Counted from the first letter of the stretch, positions 43,890-55,297 are shown. The stretch: DNA of 62,638 nt from Clostridia bacterium (GCA_017453335.1 JAFTKI010000005.1:1-62638); one strand, 5' to 3'. The notes: generated by a model not told the origin, from the sequence alone. Translations and numbers: made by a program.

Positions 43890-46800
43890 TTAATTTTGTT
43901 TCTGTCCTAAAACAACTCCGTATCCGCCTGCAAGATATTGTCTGATGAGGATTACATCAGTTACATCAACATAACCATCAAGGTTAACATCCGCAGTGTC
44001 GGTATTTATTTCAACGTCGTATCCACCTGCGAGATGCTGTCTGATAAGGATTACATCGGTTACATCAATAAATCCATCACCATTAACATCACCATACGAA
44101 TATTCATCGATAGTAACAACACCAGCATAAGTCATAAATGCAACAGAAGCATTGTTTTCTCCAACAATGCTGCCTGCACGATAACTAACGGATATACTGT
44201 ACTCATCACCTACGCTTGCATTAGCAGACACCTCGAAGCGCAATTTCAAAATTGTACCGTCGTTAGCATCAACATCTGACACACCATCCCATACAAAGCT
44301 ACAAGCGTTATCATAGGTTCCGGGAAGTGTCAAATTCAATGTAGACCAAGCTTCACCTGCTTCAGCAGAGAGCAATTTGAGATCTTCATCATATTCAATG
44401 GTCAAAACAGCACCCAAAACACCGGGGTTATTTTTAACAATGATTTCAATCTCTGCTACAGATCCTGCAATGGTAGAATCCGATTTTACACTGATAGAGG
44501 GAGTGCTTTCGGGAATAACGCTATACGAGTAACCACATTCACACGTGTAAACGGTGTATTGAATACCATACTCATTGGTTTCCACATTGCTTGTAAAGTT
44601 GTGCTCGTTTCTATTTTCAAAAGAAGCAACGTATGTAACATCTTGTGTTACTGCAACAAGCTCCTTATCCCAGTTAGTAAAGACATAACAATGGCTTTCA
44701 TCTGCAAATTCACTAAACAGTGCACCATCAAATTCGGGAATTTCTCCGTACTGATATGTATCAGTATAGGATTCATCACCGATTTCCCAAGTAACTGTAT
44801 AAGTGTTAACAACTTGTTCAAACACAGCAGTATAAGTCTTGTTACCCGTAACAATTTCTACCTCGGGAGTCCAACCAGCAAAGATGTAAGAATACTGCGC
44901 AGTTCCTTCTCTTGAAGGCAATCCCATAAAGGAAGGCATAGAGTTGTAATATACAGAGGAACTATACTCGCTACCATCTACAATCCAAGTGATTGTGTAT
45001 TTTCTCAAAACGGGTGTGAACTGTGCAATATACTCTTGATCGCCATACACAGTTGAAGGCTCTTTATTCCAACCCGCAAAAACATAATCATACTGAGCAT
45101 CAGAAGCTTTAGTAGGATTGAAATGTGTAGGAAGATCGCCATAATACAGTTCTTGTTCTTCCGAAACGCCATCAATTATCCACTTAACTGTGTATTTGCG
45201 CAGTATCGCTTCAAATTGAGCAACATACTCTACATTTGTAGTCACAGCAGAAATCTCTGGCGACCATCCGGTAAAGACATAATCATATTGCTCGGTAGAT
45301 GCCTTTGTAGGAATGGAACCATATTCGGGGATTTGGTTATAAGTGTAATTGGAATAACTCTTAACACCATCAATGTTCCACGTTATAGTGTAATTAACAG
45401 GTTCAGCGTTCCATTGTGCCGTATACACTATATCCTTTGTAACAGGAGCAATTTCCTTATCCCATCCCTTGAACGTATAGAAGTATTCATTATCAGAATA
45501 GCTTTGAGGTGTATCCGTTGAGGGAATTTCATTATAAGTATGCTCAGTTGTTACTTCTGCTCCGTTGACTTTCCACGTTACCGTGTATTTTCTCGGAGCT
45601 TTTGCAAATTCTGCGATATAGGTGCAATTCTTTGTTGCTTCTTCAATTACTGGTGACCAACCAACAAAAGTATAATCCCATTCAGCATCAGATTCTTTTG
45701 TAGGTGCATCGTGTGTGGGAAGTTCCAACGAATTAACAAAAGTAGTTTCTTCGTTTCCATCTACCACCCAAGTAATTTCATACTGAATACGATGCTCGGA
45801 GAATGTTCCTGTATAAGTTGCATCCCCGTTAACCGTCATTTGAAGTTGCTTATCCCAACCATCAAATGTGTAAGTATAGTATTCATCTGCATCTTTAGAA
45901 GGCATTATCGGAACTAATTGAGCACCAACCTCATATTCTTCATACATCGTTTTACCATCGACAACCCACGTGATCGTGAAGAACTCTGTCATTGTTACTA
46001 CAAACGTTGAAGTCTTTTCAATCTCACTGTCGTCGACGAATACGAATGTCAAAGTATAGATTCCGTTTTCAGAGAAAGCTTCAGCCATAGATTCTTTGCT
46101 GAAAGAGATCTTGTTGCCTTCATTTGCGTATTCGCCAACATATTCAGCACCATTAATCAAAATACTTTGCAAAATGTATTTATCTTCGAATGATACCTCA
46201 AAATCTTGGTCAATTACCATTGATCTATCAATAGTAATCGCATTGGTTGACAACTTGACCTGCTCAGACAAATCTTCTTCTGTTGAAACATTTATAAGCA
46301 ATGTATTATTAGATACTATAGCTTCTTGTTCTGCATCAACAATAACATCAACAAGGCGGCTGGATTCTCCAATCGTTGTTTCAAGCGGGACTATAAAGTA
46401 TTTCGATTCTCTCGCATTCAGCTCAACTGCTACACCGTTATTGTTCCAAATTACTTCTTTATTGCAAATAGCAGAAATATTATAACAACCACTTATGTAT
46501 CCGTTGTTAGTAACCAATACAACGATATGGTAAGTATCGCCAATCAATACTTGCTTTCCTACAACTGCATAATCGGTGTACCAAAGCTGTTCTTCCCTTG
46601 TTTCTTCACCAATTGTTACAGTATACTTTTGAGTATCATCAGCCTCACCGACATTAAAAACTACTTTGATATAAGCCATTTGACCGGATAATATTCCTGA
46701 TGTCAATCTTTCTCCATTTTCATCATAGAAATCTACAACAATATTGTTGTAAATATCTGAATTGTTTCTCGTGACTAACACGGGAAGTTCCTTAATGGTT

Positions 46801-48320
46801 TTATATCCATTGTTCTTAATTTTTATGGTAAATGTTGCATCGGTATTTGGTATGATATCTTCGCTATTGTAAGAAATTTCTTCCATTACGATATCGGTAG
46901 GATATTCAAACCAAAGAGTTTCAAAACGGTTGATTGTTGCATAATTGTCACCTTCGTCAGTTACTTCTTCTGAATATTCAACCTCGGATATCAACGCCGA
47001 GATGAAGATTTTATCATCAAAATCAACCGCATCAAATGCCGACACAAATACTTCTGCACCGAAATCGGTAATTTGGATTGGTGCACCCCAGTTTTCGCCA
47101 TCGCAGAATATCGCAAATACATTAGAACCATCAGCACCGGTTTCCTCGTCATACATAACTGTATTTACGAAAAGAACAGCCTTTACGTTTCCTTCTGCAT
47201 CTACGAGTACAGTATAATCTTCTGTTAACTCAGCAATTGCTTCTTCAAAGTATGCTGCGTTAGTATCAATAGAGTACAGATTATTGCTCATATAATACGT
47301 AATTTCGTCAGCAAAATACGATACGTCGTGATAAGCAGATTCTTCTGTTGTAAGGAGTACAACATTTCCTTGCATATCAAGCACTGTTATCAATCTGTCC
47401 GAATAACCCTCTGTTGTCTTATCTGCACCAACGGTGGTCAAATCGTTGTTTGTATCGGTGACATATACAACACCCTTTTCGCCAATTTCAATATCGGTGA
47501 TCGTATTTATACCGGATTTCAAGCAAGCAGGGGCACTCCAAGTTGTTCCGTTGTAAACACTATACCAAATGGACATATTGTTGTTATCCGTCGTTCCGAA
47601 CATCGTGTTTTCGGCATTTTGTACCCAAACTGCGGTGATTTGTCCATTCACTTCGCCAACACGGAGGTTCATATCATAGTATTCGTCAGAAGTTAGAGTG
47701 TTGTTAGACACCTCAAATGCTTTTCCATTTAATACGGCTGTTTTAACTTCAAAGAGTTTTACATACTCATCCATTTTTGGATCTTCTGCATTATTTATCA
47801 AAGCGAAGTCAGCCGCATCCAGTTGTTCTTTCATTTGAGTATATGCGATAACAACATCTATTCCATTGTAATAAACCTCATATGCTCCATCAGAATAGCC
47901 ATTATCATCTAAAACGATAACATCAGAGAGTGTTTGGTTTTTAGTATCATAAATTTGATATACAAGTTTCTGATAATTGTACTTGTCGTATGATTCGAAG
48001 TTGTAAGAATCCTTATATGAGGTATAGTAGTATTTTTCTTCATCGGCGTTGTATCTTGCCAAATCATCGTGATACACGATATAAATAAGATCACCTACTT
48101 GAATCATCTTAGGATCAAGTCCATCATACATATTGACTTGTTCCTCGGTGACTCCATTCAAAGAGAATGTTAAAAGCTGAGGCTCAAATGAGCTTGTAGC
48201 AATTTCATAATTAGAATCATCATATAATTCTGCAATAGAAAGTGCCGACACATCATATTTGGGGTTTTGATATATTACTAACGGTTCTTTAGGTGCCAAA
48301 AGTTTAATATCCTTTTCCAT
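43890..48320 (-). CDS. C-terminal part of a giant secreted protein: repeats, cohesin and dockerin
   Basis: This 1476-codon frame lacks a signal peptide and overlaps the end of the preceding frame by 43 bases. It is best read as the frameshifted remainder of that protein. It holds a first half without named domains, two CARDB-like beta domains (about 490-690), seven InlB/Flg_new-type repeats of about 64 residues (TWVVDG...YTFDGW...TYTGTF pattern, about 790-1240), a cohesin-like domain (AGSVAEIEIIVKNNPGVLGAVLTIEYD, about 1271-1405) and a type I dockerin with two calcium loops (DVNGDGFIDVTDVILIRQ and DVNLDGYVDVTDVILIRQ). There are no catalytic motifs. It is expected outside the cell as an adhesive or scaffold module. 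Confidence 0.8.
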   Translation of the reverse strand: MEKDIKLLAPKEPLVIYQNPKYDVSALSIAELYDDSNYEIATSSFEPQLLTFSLNGVTEEQVNMYDGLDPKMIQVGDLIYIVYHDDLARYNADEEKYYYTSYKDSYNFESYDKYNYQKLVYQIYDTKNQTLSDVIVLDDNGYSDGAYEVYYNGIDVVIAYTQMKEQLDAADFALINNAEDPKMDEYVKLFEVKTAVLNGKAFEVSNNTLTSDEYYDMNLRVGEVNGQITAVWVQNAENTMFGTTDNNNMSIWYSVYNGTTWSAPACLKSGINTITDIEIGEKGVVYVTDTNNDLTTVGADKTTEGYSDRLITVLDMQGNVVLLTTEESAYHDVSYFADEITYYMSNNLYSIDTNAAYFEEAIAELTEDYTVLVDAEGNVKAVLFVNTVMYDEETGADGSNVFAIFCDGENWGAPIQITDFGAEVFVSAFDAVDFDDKIFISALISEVEYSEEVTDEGDNYATINRFETLWFEYPTDIVMEEISYNSEDIIPNTDATFTIKIKNNGYKTIKELPVLVTRNNSDIYNNIVVDFYDENGERLTSGILSGQMAYIKVVFNVGEADDTQKYTVTIGEETREEQLWYTDYAVVGKQVLIGDTYHIVVLVTNNGYISGCYNISAICNKEVIWNNNGVAVELNARESKYFIVPLETTIGESSRLVDVIVDAEQEAIVSNNTLLINVSTEEDLSEQVKLSTNAITIDRSMVIDQDFEVSFEDKYILQSILINGAEYVGEYANEGNKISFSKESMAEAFSENGIYTLTFVFVDDSEIEKTSTFVVTMTEFFTITWVVDGKTMYEEYEVGAQLVPIMPSKDADEYYTYTFDGWDKQLQMTVNGDATYTGTFSEHRIQYEITWVVDGNEETTFVNSLELPTHDAPTKESDAEWDYTFVGWSPVIEEATKNCTYIAEFAKAPRKYTVTWKVNGAEVTTEHTYNEIPSTDTPQSYSDNEYFYTFKGWDKEIAPVTKDIVYTAQWNAEPVNYTITWNIDGVKSYSNYTYNQIPEYGSIPTKASTEQYDYVFTGWSPEISAVTTNVEYVAQFEAILRKYTVKWIIDGVSEEQELYYGDLPTHFNPTKASDAQYDYVFAGWNKEPSTVYGDQEYIAQFTPVLRKYTITWIVDGSEYSSSVYYNSMPSFMGLPSREGTAQYSYIFAGWTPEVEIVTGNKTYTAVFEQVVNTYTVTWEIGDESYTDTYQYGEIPEFDGALFSEFADESHCYVFTNWDKELVAVTQDVTYVASFENRNEHNFTSNVETNEYGIQYTVYTCECGYSYSVIPESTPSISVKSDSTIAGSVAEIEIIVKNNPGVLGAVLTIEYDEDLKLLSAEAGEAWSTLNLTLPGTYDNACSFVWDGVSDVDANDGTILKLRFEVSANASVGDEYSISVSYRAGSIVGENNASVAFMTYAGVVTIDEYSYGDVNGDGFIDVTDVILIRQHLAGGYDVEINTDTADVNLDGYVDVTDVILIRQYLAGGYGVVLGQKQN

Positions 48321-51300
48321 TTAACAAACAAACCAGAATACTTTACTCTCAGTCCAATTTCACCATTTAGTGTTGCCTGTTTTGTGTCAAAATCAGGGAA
48401 TACAGCTATGATTACTTTTATCTCGCCTTTTCCGTATACACCCACGGAGATAAGTTTGCATCCGATTCCGCCATATACATCAAGTCCCAATTTCAACTCA
48501 ATTTCTGCGTTACTTGTCTTCAACGTGTTTGCAAGCGAATCGTCAAACTCCAACTTGAACGTAAATGTGCCTTCAAACGATACTTTAATCTCAACTCGGA
48601 TAGGTACAACTACTGCTTGGAATGTCTGTCCCCAGCTATATCCCAATTCAATTCCTGCTTGGATACCGGCGGCGACTATTTCCGGTTTTGAGTTTTCCTC
48701 ACTATACTTAATTTCAACAAGCCCCATCACATCAAATTCGTGAATAAATTTGCTGTGCTTCTCAGAATAATCAAGAACTGGATTTTTTTCTGACAGAATA
48801 GAGCCACCGAAATAAGACTTGAACACCTCCCATTTTTCGAACATTCCAAACAATTCTTCACCGATCTTATCATCTTGGTTTTCATTACCATTGCTAATAC
48901 TTATGGCAATCTCATAAGTATCATTTTTTACCTTAATTGCAACAGTTGGGAAATATTTTTGACCGGTAATAATATCAATTTTATCTACGCCTTTAAGCAA
49001 CGCAGATATGTCTTGATCTACGTCAAAATCAATACCCTCTGAAATCCACGACAAATCCACATCGGTTATTGCAAACTCAATAATCTGTACATTTAATTTT
49101 GTTTGAACAATCCCGCTGCTTGTTTCTACCGAAACATACACATCTTCTTCTTGTTTCAAATGTTCGGTTGCAATTGTGATTTCAATTGTAACAAACTTTT
49201 TTCCACCAATGGTTTGAGGCTGAGATTGGTTTATTGTAATATATTGCTCATCAATATAATCTCCACCTTGGAAAAGTTTAAGACCTAAAATTTCCGCATT
49301 AGTATCAATGCCGCAGTTAACTTTCAAAGTGATTTCGTCAATTAACCATTTGTTTATTTTAACTGTTTCACTATTAATATCGAAAGTTCCTGACTCTACA
49401 CCTGCAAGAAGAATATTGGATGTTGAGGTCAATACACTGTTAAGTTTGTCTTTAACTTTTTCAGAAGTGTTTTCATACGAAACACTCACACCCGAAACTG
49501 TAGGAACAGCACTCAAAGCAATATAGGTAACACGAGTTTCTTTATCCAAATAAAATTCTGTGTTTTCGTATGGGAAATATTGACCATTATTATCTACAAC
49601 ACTCAATTTATACGGGACATCATATGAAGGATTGAGAAACATTGCTATTCCCGCTTGGGTTTTTACAGTTTCACTCAAACTATTTTTACCTATGGTTGCA
49701 ACACTTTCTCCAAGTTCAACGGAAACGTGATTAAGAGGGTTTCCCTCGTTGTCCAAAACAACTATTGCGTAATATCCGTTTGAAACATCCTCGGAAGAAG
49801 CAAGACCGTTAAAGGGTTCTATGGCATATATAGCAACTTCCTCGTCATTTGTATATATATCCGTTAAGAGATCCCAATTAGATGTTGATTCACCATAGCA
49901 TACAATTGGAGTTGTAGTGGGATTGTTAGTTAAGAAAAGTCCATTTTTATCTTTTTGTAGTTCGGTTCTGTTGAATGGTGCATCGCCTCTCTTAAAATAA
50001 ACCATCGACAAATTCGAGCAACCATAAAAAGCACGATTTCCAATGTATGTAATGGGTGATTCAAATGAAACTCGTCTAAGATTCTTATTTCCTGCAAAAG
50101 CATTTCCGTAAACGGTAGAAACTGTTCCAGGAACAGAATATTCAAGACCAACTTTCATTTGTGGATATTTGATTAACTCCGTTTGATCCTTGTTAAACAA
50201 AACGCCTTCTACATGACTATATTTGGGGTTGTTTTCATCCACTTTAATGTAGAACAAGCTATTACAATCGTCAAACATATGACTGGTTCCGTCATAACTA
50301 CTTCCTATGTACAAAACACTATCACCAAAAGTAATGCTAACTATATCAGTATTTACAAATACCGTATCATCAACAGTTTCAACTCCGTTTCCAATAACAA
50401 CCTCTTTCAAATATTTTGCACCATTAAAGGAATTTTTGGCAACACGAGTAACGATCATTGTGTCAAAAGAGGGTACCTCAAATGGAAGTTCTGTTCCTTT
50501 TTCAACATCAAGATTCATTGATTTATTTGATGGATAAGCAATCAGCCAGAGTTCTTCCTTTTCGTTAATTACACCGCCTGTTTTGAAATACAAAACGCCA
50601 TCGTGTGCAAAAAATTTACTATTTCCTTCAACAACATCAAAAGAAGCAACATTTGATCCCGAAAAAACACTAAAGAAATCTCTGAGGGCGTTATTACCTT
50701 CTTTATCTTTGTTATAAAGTTCTTCATACCCAGCCGCTAAAATGGTAATATTCCTACCGAGAACAATATTTAGCGGAGTAGCACTTTTGGCGGTGGCGCA
50801 TTCTGCAAATGCGGACGCACCTATTTTACTAATATATTCGGATTCAAGATTAACATTAGATAAAGAAGAACATCCCTTAAATGCATTCGTACCAATATTT
50901 TGTGAATACTGTTCTATCTTGATCTTGTATTCCTCGTCAAGAATTCGAAACAGATTAACAATACCGACATTAACCTCTCCAACATACCAGTAATTATCGT
51001 CACCAACATACGGTCTTTGCGTGTTTGATGCTACAATTCCAGTATCTCGTTCTTGGATATTGGTACTGTTGGTTTCTTCATCATAGACATATTCTTTAAT
51101 AAACCAATTCCCATTTGTTCCGACAAAGAATTCATCTGGTGTACCAAATTCAACTGTCTTCAAATTGGTTGCGTTGAAAAATGCAGCATCCCCAATTTCA
51201 CGAATATAGTCAAGCTTAACACTTTCTATGGTCTTATTATGAGAAAATGCGTTAGCGTATATTCTCACCACGTGTTCAAGCGGCTCATATTGTGAAATAT

Positions 51301-54300
51301 TAACATTGGAAGGAACATCAACCACAGCAACCGTCAAATATTGGCTTGAGACGCCATTAATATCCTTTAATTCAAACAATTCATAAAGAACACCATCGAC
51401 GGTCTTATATGCAGTATTATCAAGTGAAACATCATATTTTTTTAGCGATGAAGTGTTTTTATCAATACCGAATAAGGGATTTTTTAGTTCCAAATCCTTA
51501 AATGTTTTCACAGAAGAACCAATATTAATTGTTTCAACCTCACTACGACCAACCAATATTTTCTCTTCTATAATCTCTACACCATTACCAATGGTGACAG
51601 TAGTAAGATTTCCTTTTTGGGAAGTATCACTTCGTCCAAAAGCTTCTTTGCCAATGGCGGTTACGCTATCCGGAACAGAAATGGTAGATATTCCATTACA
51701 ATCAAAGAATGCTTTTGAACCAATAATAGTAATATTCTCACCAAGAGTAATAGACACCATTCTATTGCATCCATAAAATGCATTTTCTGCAATTTTGGTC
51801 GCATTATTAGATACAACAACCGACAAATCATCAGGTATAGCACTATCATTAGTCTGATAGAACTGAGCACCAAAGATATATCCCAAATGAGTGTCTATGT
51901 TCTGTGTTTCTTTATCATCTGTAACAACATCAAAATCATCATCCGCGCCTACAAAAGGAAGGGTCATTTGTTTTATTTGTTTACAATTTTCAAACGCAGC
52001 AAACCCAATGACATCAACGCTATCGGGAACTACTGCTTCAGTCAATCCGCAAGAACAGAATGCGTACTTTCCTATAGAAGTGATTGTATCGGGCAAACAT
52101 ACTGTTTTGATATTAGCACACCAACAGAACGCATACTCATCAATCTTTTTTGCACCGCTGAGAACAGTTACGCTTGTCAATGTCGCGGGAACTACATCGT
52201 CATTTCCTTTATAAGTACCCGCACCAAAGATATATCCAAAGTGTGTTTTATCATCTTCGTTCTTAGTTGAACCAACAAAAGGTACTGTGATTGATTTTAG
52301 CTTAGAACATCCACCAAACACAGATGCGCCAATAGTTGTAACGTTGATAGGAACTATTACACCTTCGAGCGCAGAACAACTGTAAAATGCCGCCTCTCCA
52401 ATCGTCTTAACATTACTTCCAATGCTAACAGTTGTGATAGCTGTACAACCATAATATGCGCACGGCTCAACCGTCTGTACGGTATTGGGGATAGTTGCAT
52501 CAACAAGAGAAGTTGAAGTAGCAAAAGCAGAGTCCTTGATTGTAGTCAATGCGGTTGCCTTGCTATAATCAACCGTTCTTAATCCCGAGCCAAAGAAAGC
52601 AGAGATGCCGATTGTCGCAACGTTTTTAGGAATCTCGATTTCCAACAGTTTAACACAATTATAGAATACACCCTTCTTAATTTCTGTCAAATTATCGCCA
52701 AGTTTAACAGCATCTTTACCAGTGCTTCCAAGAGCAGTACATCCATAAAATGCTACTTCGCCAAGATCTTTAGCATTTGAAACATCTACAACGGTCAATC
52801 CCATGCAGTTTGCGAAAGCTCTATTTCCGATGGTTACATTATTATAGAAATCATTAAACGATTCAATATAGCTTCCCATAAAAGCTGCTTCGCCTAAGGT
52901 TAAAACATTTTTACCTAAAGTTACATTTTTTACGGAGGTATTATTCCAAAACGCACCATTATCAATCGCAACAACAGGCATAATAAAACGTCCCGCAAAT
53001 ACTGTCGCGGGGATAACAACATCGCTTTTACTTCCGCTTTTGCCAATTACGATAGTTTCAATAATATCGTTGTATTCGCCGGAAGTATTTATGCCAGTAG
53101 CATACGTAACATTTTGTCCATCAACATAGCCCGTCAAAATTGTAGCGGTACTTGCAGAGTGTGCTCCTGTTCCACCAAAGGCGTCACCTTCTGCGTATGT
53201 AGCATAAGTTTGTCCATTGGTCTTTAGAGTTAAAACCCCATCAATTTTGCCGCTACTCGAAGGAATACTGTTTTGAGCAACAAACCAATATTTGATGATT
53301 TTATCATTAGGATAATTCAAAGGTGTGGTAATACTATCAATAATTACCGCAGAATTTGAAATAGTCGTTTTTCCTGTTGCAATAGCAACAAAACCACCGA
53401 TTGTCAACTGAGCTTCAATGATTATTGGAGAATAGGTATAGTTATTTATTGCAAGAACAGAGTAAGTAGCAGGACTACTTGTAGCACCACCTGCACCAGC
53501 AGAACCCGCAGAACCATCCTTACCCGTACTAACGCCTCCTGCAAGTCCTTTAGAACCTTTATCTCCGCCTGCACCAGCCGTGAGTTGCGGTTCTATGCCA
53601 TAAACACTTCCCGCGATAACTAAAGCCGTACCACCAGTACCACCAGTACCACCAGTTCCGGCAGTTCCAAGAGCACCGGGAGTTCCGCCTTGTCCTCCCG
53701 AACCTCCTTTTCCTCCGGTTATGCTAAAAGCACCGCGGATAATACCAAGATTATTTACTACTAATCCCGAACCACCAGTGCCTCCGTCACCACCTCGACC
53801 GCCACTCTTTTTGGTCTTGAAAGTAGAGCTGTTTCCTTGACCGCCTTTACTTCCAGCGCCACCTTGACCACCTACGCATACCACGTCGTTTGCGTAAATC
53901 AAAACGCTATCAGCAATCATACCTGCGCTGCCGCTTGAACCAGGATTACCAGCAGCACCATTTTTTCCGTTACCAGCTTTTCCGGGATAAGCACCTGCTG
54001 CACCGTGTCCAGAAACGATGAATGTTATCTTCGCTTCTCCCATAATCGTGGTAGAAGCACTTGGAACATTAAGTGCCGGAGCAGCAACACTGCTGTCAAC
54101 TTTGTTTTCAGTACCACAAGTGTAGATATTTATTTGTCTATCAGCGGTTGAGTAGATAGCTCCCGATGAAGAATCGCCACTCATACTAAAGTTTTCAAAA
54201 ATAATGTTAATGTCTGTTGTTGCAGATCCGATAACAATATTAAACTTAGAGTATGTAGCACCTGCTTTACCGATAAACTGTACTGTAGAAACATTACTAC

Positions 54301-55276
54301 CAATTGTGAATGTTTTTCCTATTTCTTGCGCGTCAACACCCGACAAATCAATAAGAATGTTTGGCTTGGAAATAGAATCTGTATTTGTGGGAATATCTGC
54401 TACATTTGTGACAGTATAAACATTGGATTGACCATTCAACGTCTTGGTCATTCCAACGTAATACAAACCACCGAAATTGGTTGTAATGTCACCGTTAGCA
54501 TAACAATTTTGAACAGTGGAAGCATCAATCTGAGCTGCAAAGCCACCAATTACAGTATGAAAACTGTAAGTTTGGTTCACGGTATAATCTGCAATACCAA
54601 GATTTTTAATGGTTGCATTACTTACCTTACCCCAAAAACCGATATAATATGTTTCACTATCAAGAGCGTTACCGCTGCTATAAGTGATCTTCATATTCTT
54701 AATTTCGTGGTAATTGCCGTCAAAGTTGCCGGCAAAAGAACGGGAATATCCGATAGGTGTCCAATTCTTTCCGTTCAAGTTGATATTAGCATCCAGTTTA
54801 ATATACTTTCCGCTAAACGTGTTACCCGCATTAACCTGATCTGCAAAGTACTTTAACTGAGCACCAGTCTTAATTATGTACGGATCTGTCGATGTTCCTG
54901 TTCCGCTGTTAAACTTAGATGCAGCAGTACCAGTATAACCGTTTTCATACGTTAAGTTAGCCGTATTGTTCGCAAAAGATGAAGGTCTTTCGGTTGAAAC
55001 ACCAACGGTTTGCGGCAGTCTAACACCTAATACATCGGTTGCATTCTGTGGGTAGTCAGAAGGCACTGTGTTAAGAAGGTCGCCCAGTCCGATATCATCG
55101 GTACTTGGTTGTGCCGATGATAAATTGTTGATTTGGGGTGTCTGTTGTGTTGACGACTCATTTGTATCAAGCGCTTCTGCAAAAACACTCAAAGGTAATG
55201 AGCCTACCAATAAAACAAAACACAGTATAGCAGATATTAACCGCTTCCAATTAATGTGTTTAATTTGTTTAGTCAT
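48278..55276 (-). CDS. Giant secreted BspA-type leucine-rich-repeat protein, N-terminal part
   Basis: A 2332-codon frame starting with a signal peptide (WKRLISAILCFVLLVGSLPLSVFAEA). In order: a beta-helix or GLUG-like region with GTGTSTDPYIIKTGAQLKYFA (about 125-270); a Gly-rich collagen-like stretch (about 430-610) of GG-x and G-x-x units; many BspA-type LRR_5 repeats (about 750-1650; IGEAAFYSCSALEGVIVP pattern); and Ig-like and beta-barrel-like regions. It ends abruptly after GLFVKWKR with a tail unlike a natural end. Inserting one base near 48312 would join it to the next frame (KDIKLLAPKEP), making a protein of about 3,800 residues with a C-terminal dockerin. LRR_5 proteins act in adhesion and host contact. 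Confidence 0.85.
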   Translation of the reverse strand: MTKQIKHINWKRLISAILCFVLLVGSLPLSVFAEALDTNESSTQQTPQINNLSSAQPSTDDIGLGDLLNTVPSDYPQNATDVLGVRLPQTVGVSTERPSSFANNTANLTYENGYTGTAASKFNSGTGTSTDPYIIKTGAQLKYFADQVNAGNTFSGKYIKLDANINLNGKNWTPIGYSRSFAGNFDGNYHEIKNMKITYSSGNALDSETYYIGFWGKVSNATIKNLGIADYTVNQTYSFHTVIGGFAAQIDASTVQNCYANGDITTNFGGLYYVGMTKTLNGQSNVYTVTNVADIPTNTDSISKPNILIDLSGVDAQEIGKTFTIGSNVSTVQFIGKAGATYSKFNIVIGSATTDINIIFENFSMSGDSSSGAIYSTADRQINIYTCGTENKVDSSVAAPALNVPSASTTIMGEAKITFIVSGHGAAGAYPGKAGNGKNGAAGNPGSSGSAGMIADSVLIYANDVVCVGGQGGAGSKGGQGNSSTFKTKKSGGRGGDGGTGGSGLVVNNLGIIRGAFSITGGKGGSGGQGGTPGALGTAGTGGTGGTGGTALVIAGSVYGIEPQLTAGAGGDKGSKGLAGGVSTGKDGSAGSAGAGGATSSPATYSVLAINNYTYSPIIIEAQLTIGGFVAIATGKTTISNSAVIIDSITTPLNYPNDKIIKYWFVAQNSIPSSSGKIDGVLTLKTNGQTYATYAEGDAFGGTGAHSASTATILTGYVDGQNVTYATGINTSGEYNDIIETIVIGKSGSKSDVVIPATVFAGRFIMPVVAIDNGAFWNNTSVKNVTLGKNVLTLGEAAFMGSYIESFNDFYNNVTIGNRAFANCMGLTVVDVSNAKDLGEVAFYGCTALGSTGKDAVKLGDNLTEIKKGVFYNCVKLLEIEIPKNVATIGISAFFGSGLRTVDYSKATALTTIKDSAFATSTSLVDATIPNTVQTVEPCAYYGCTAITTVSIGSNVKTIGEAAFYSCSALEGVIVPINVTTIGASVFGGCSKLKSITVPFVGSTKNEDDKTHFGYIFGAGTYKGNDDVVPATLTSVTVLSGAKKIDEYAFCWCANIKTVCLPDTITSIGKYAFCSCGLTEAVVPDSVDVIGFAAFENCKQIKQMTLPFVGADDDFDVVTDDKETQNIDTHLGYIFGAQFYQTNDSAIPDDLSVVVSNNATKIAENAFYGCNRMVSITLGENITIIGSKAFFDCNGISTISVPDSVTAIGKEAFGRSDTSQKGNLTTVTIGNGVEIIEEKILVGRSEVETINIGSSVKTFKDLELKNPLFGIDKNTSSLKKYDVSLDNTAYKTVDGVLYELFELKDINGVSSQYLTVAVVDVPSNVNISQYEPLEHVVRIYANAFSHNKTIESVKLDYIREIGDAAFFNATNLKTVEFGTPDEFFVGTNGNWFIKEYVYDEETNSTNIQERDTGIVASNTQRPYVGDDNYWYVGEVNVGIVNLFRILDEEYKIKIEQYSQNIGTNAFKGCSSLSNVNLESEYISKIGASAFAECATAKSATPLNIVLGRNITILAAGYEELYNKDKEGNNALRDFFSVFSGSNVASFDVVEGNSKFFAHDGVLYFKTGGVINEKEELWLIAYPSNKSMNLDVEKGTELPFEVPSFDTMIVTRVAKNSFNGAKYLKEVVIGNGVETVDDTVFVNTDIVSITFGDSVLYIGSSYDGTSHMFDDCNSLFYIKVDENNPKYSHVEGVLFNKDQTELIKYPQMKVGLEYSVPGTVSTVYGNAFAGNKNLRRVSFESPITYIGNRAFYGCSNLSMVYFKRGDAPFNRTELQKDKNGLFLTNNPTTTPIVCYGESTSNWDLLTDIYTNDEEVAIYAIEPFNGLASSEDVSNGYYAIVVLDNEGNPLNHVSVELGESVATIGKNSLSETVKTQAGIAMFLNPSYDVPYKLSVVDNNGQYFPYENTEFYLDKETRVTYIALSAVPTVSGVSVSYENTSEKVKDKLNSVLTSTSNILLAGVESGTFDINSETVKINKWLIDEITLKVNCGIDTNAEILGLKLFQGGDYIDEQYITINQSQPQTIGGKKFVTIEITIATEHLKQEEDVYVSVETSSGIVQTKLNVQIIEFAITDVDLSWISEGIDFDVDQDISALLKGVDKIDIITGQKYFPTVAIKVKNDTYEIAISISNGNENQDDKIGEELFGMFEKWEVFKSYFGGSILSEKNPVLDYSEKHSKFIHEFDVMGLVEIKYSEENSKPEIVAAGIQAGIELGYSWGQTFQAVVVPIRVEIKVSFEGTFTFKLEFDDSLANTLKTSNAEIELKLGLDVYGGIGCKLISVGVYGKGEIKVIIAVFPDFDTKQATLNGEIGLRVKYSGLFVKWKRILNFWHLKNR

Positions 55277-55297
55277 AAAAAATCTCCTTCCGGCAAA

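Noticed and set aside
48300..48325. Programmed -1 ribosomal frameshift joining the two giant frames
   Set aside because: The site has only AAAA between TGG and GG and no X-XXY-YYZ slippery heptamer or clear following structure. A one-base deletion or error explains it better.
53460..54000. Repetitive DNA resembling a CRISPR or minisatellite
   Set aside because: The repeats are in-frame Gly-rich codons (collagen-like stretch, including 9-base ACTGGTGGT units) of the LRR protein, with no spacers. Unit lengths are multiples of three, so they would not shift the frame.
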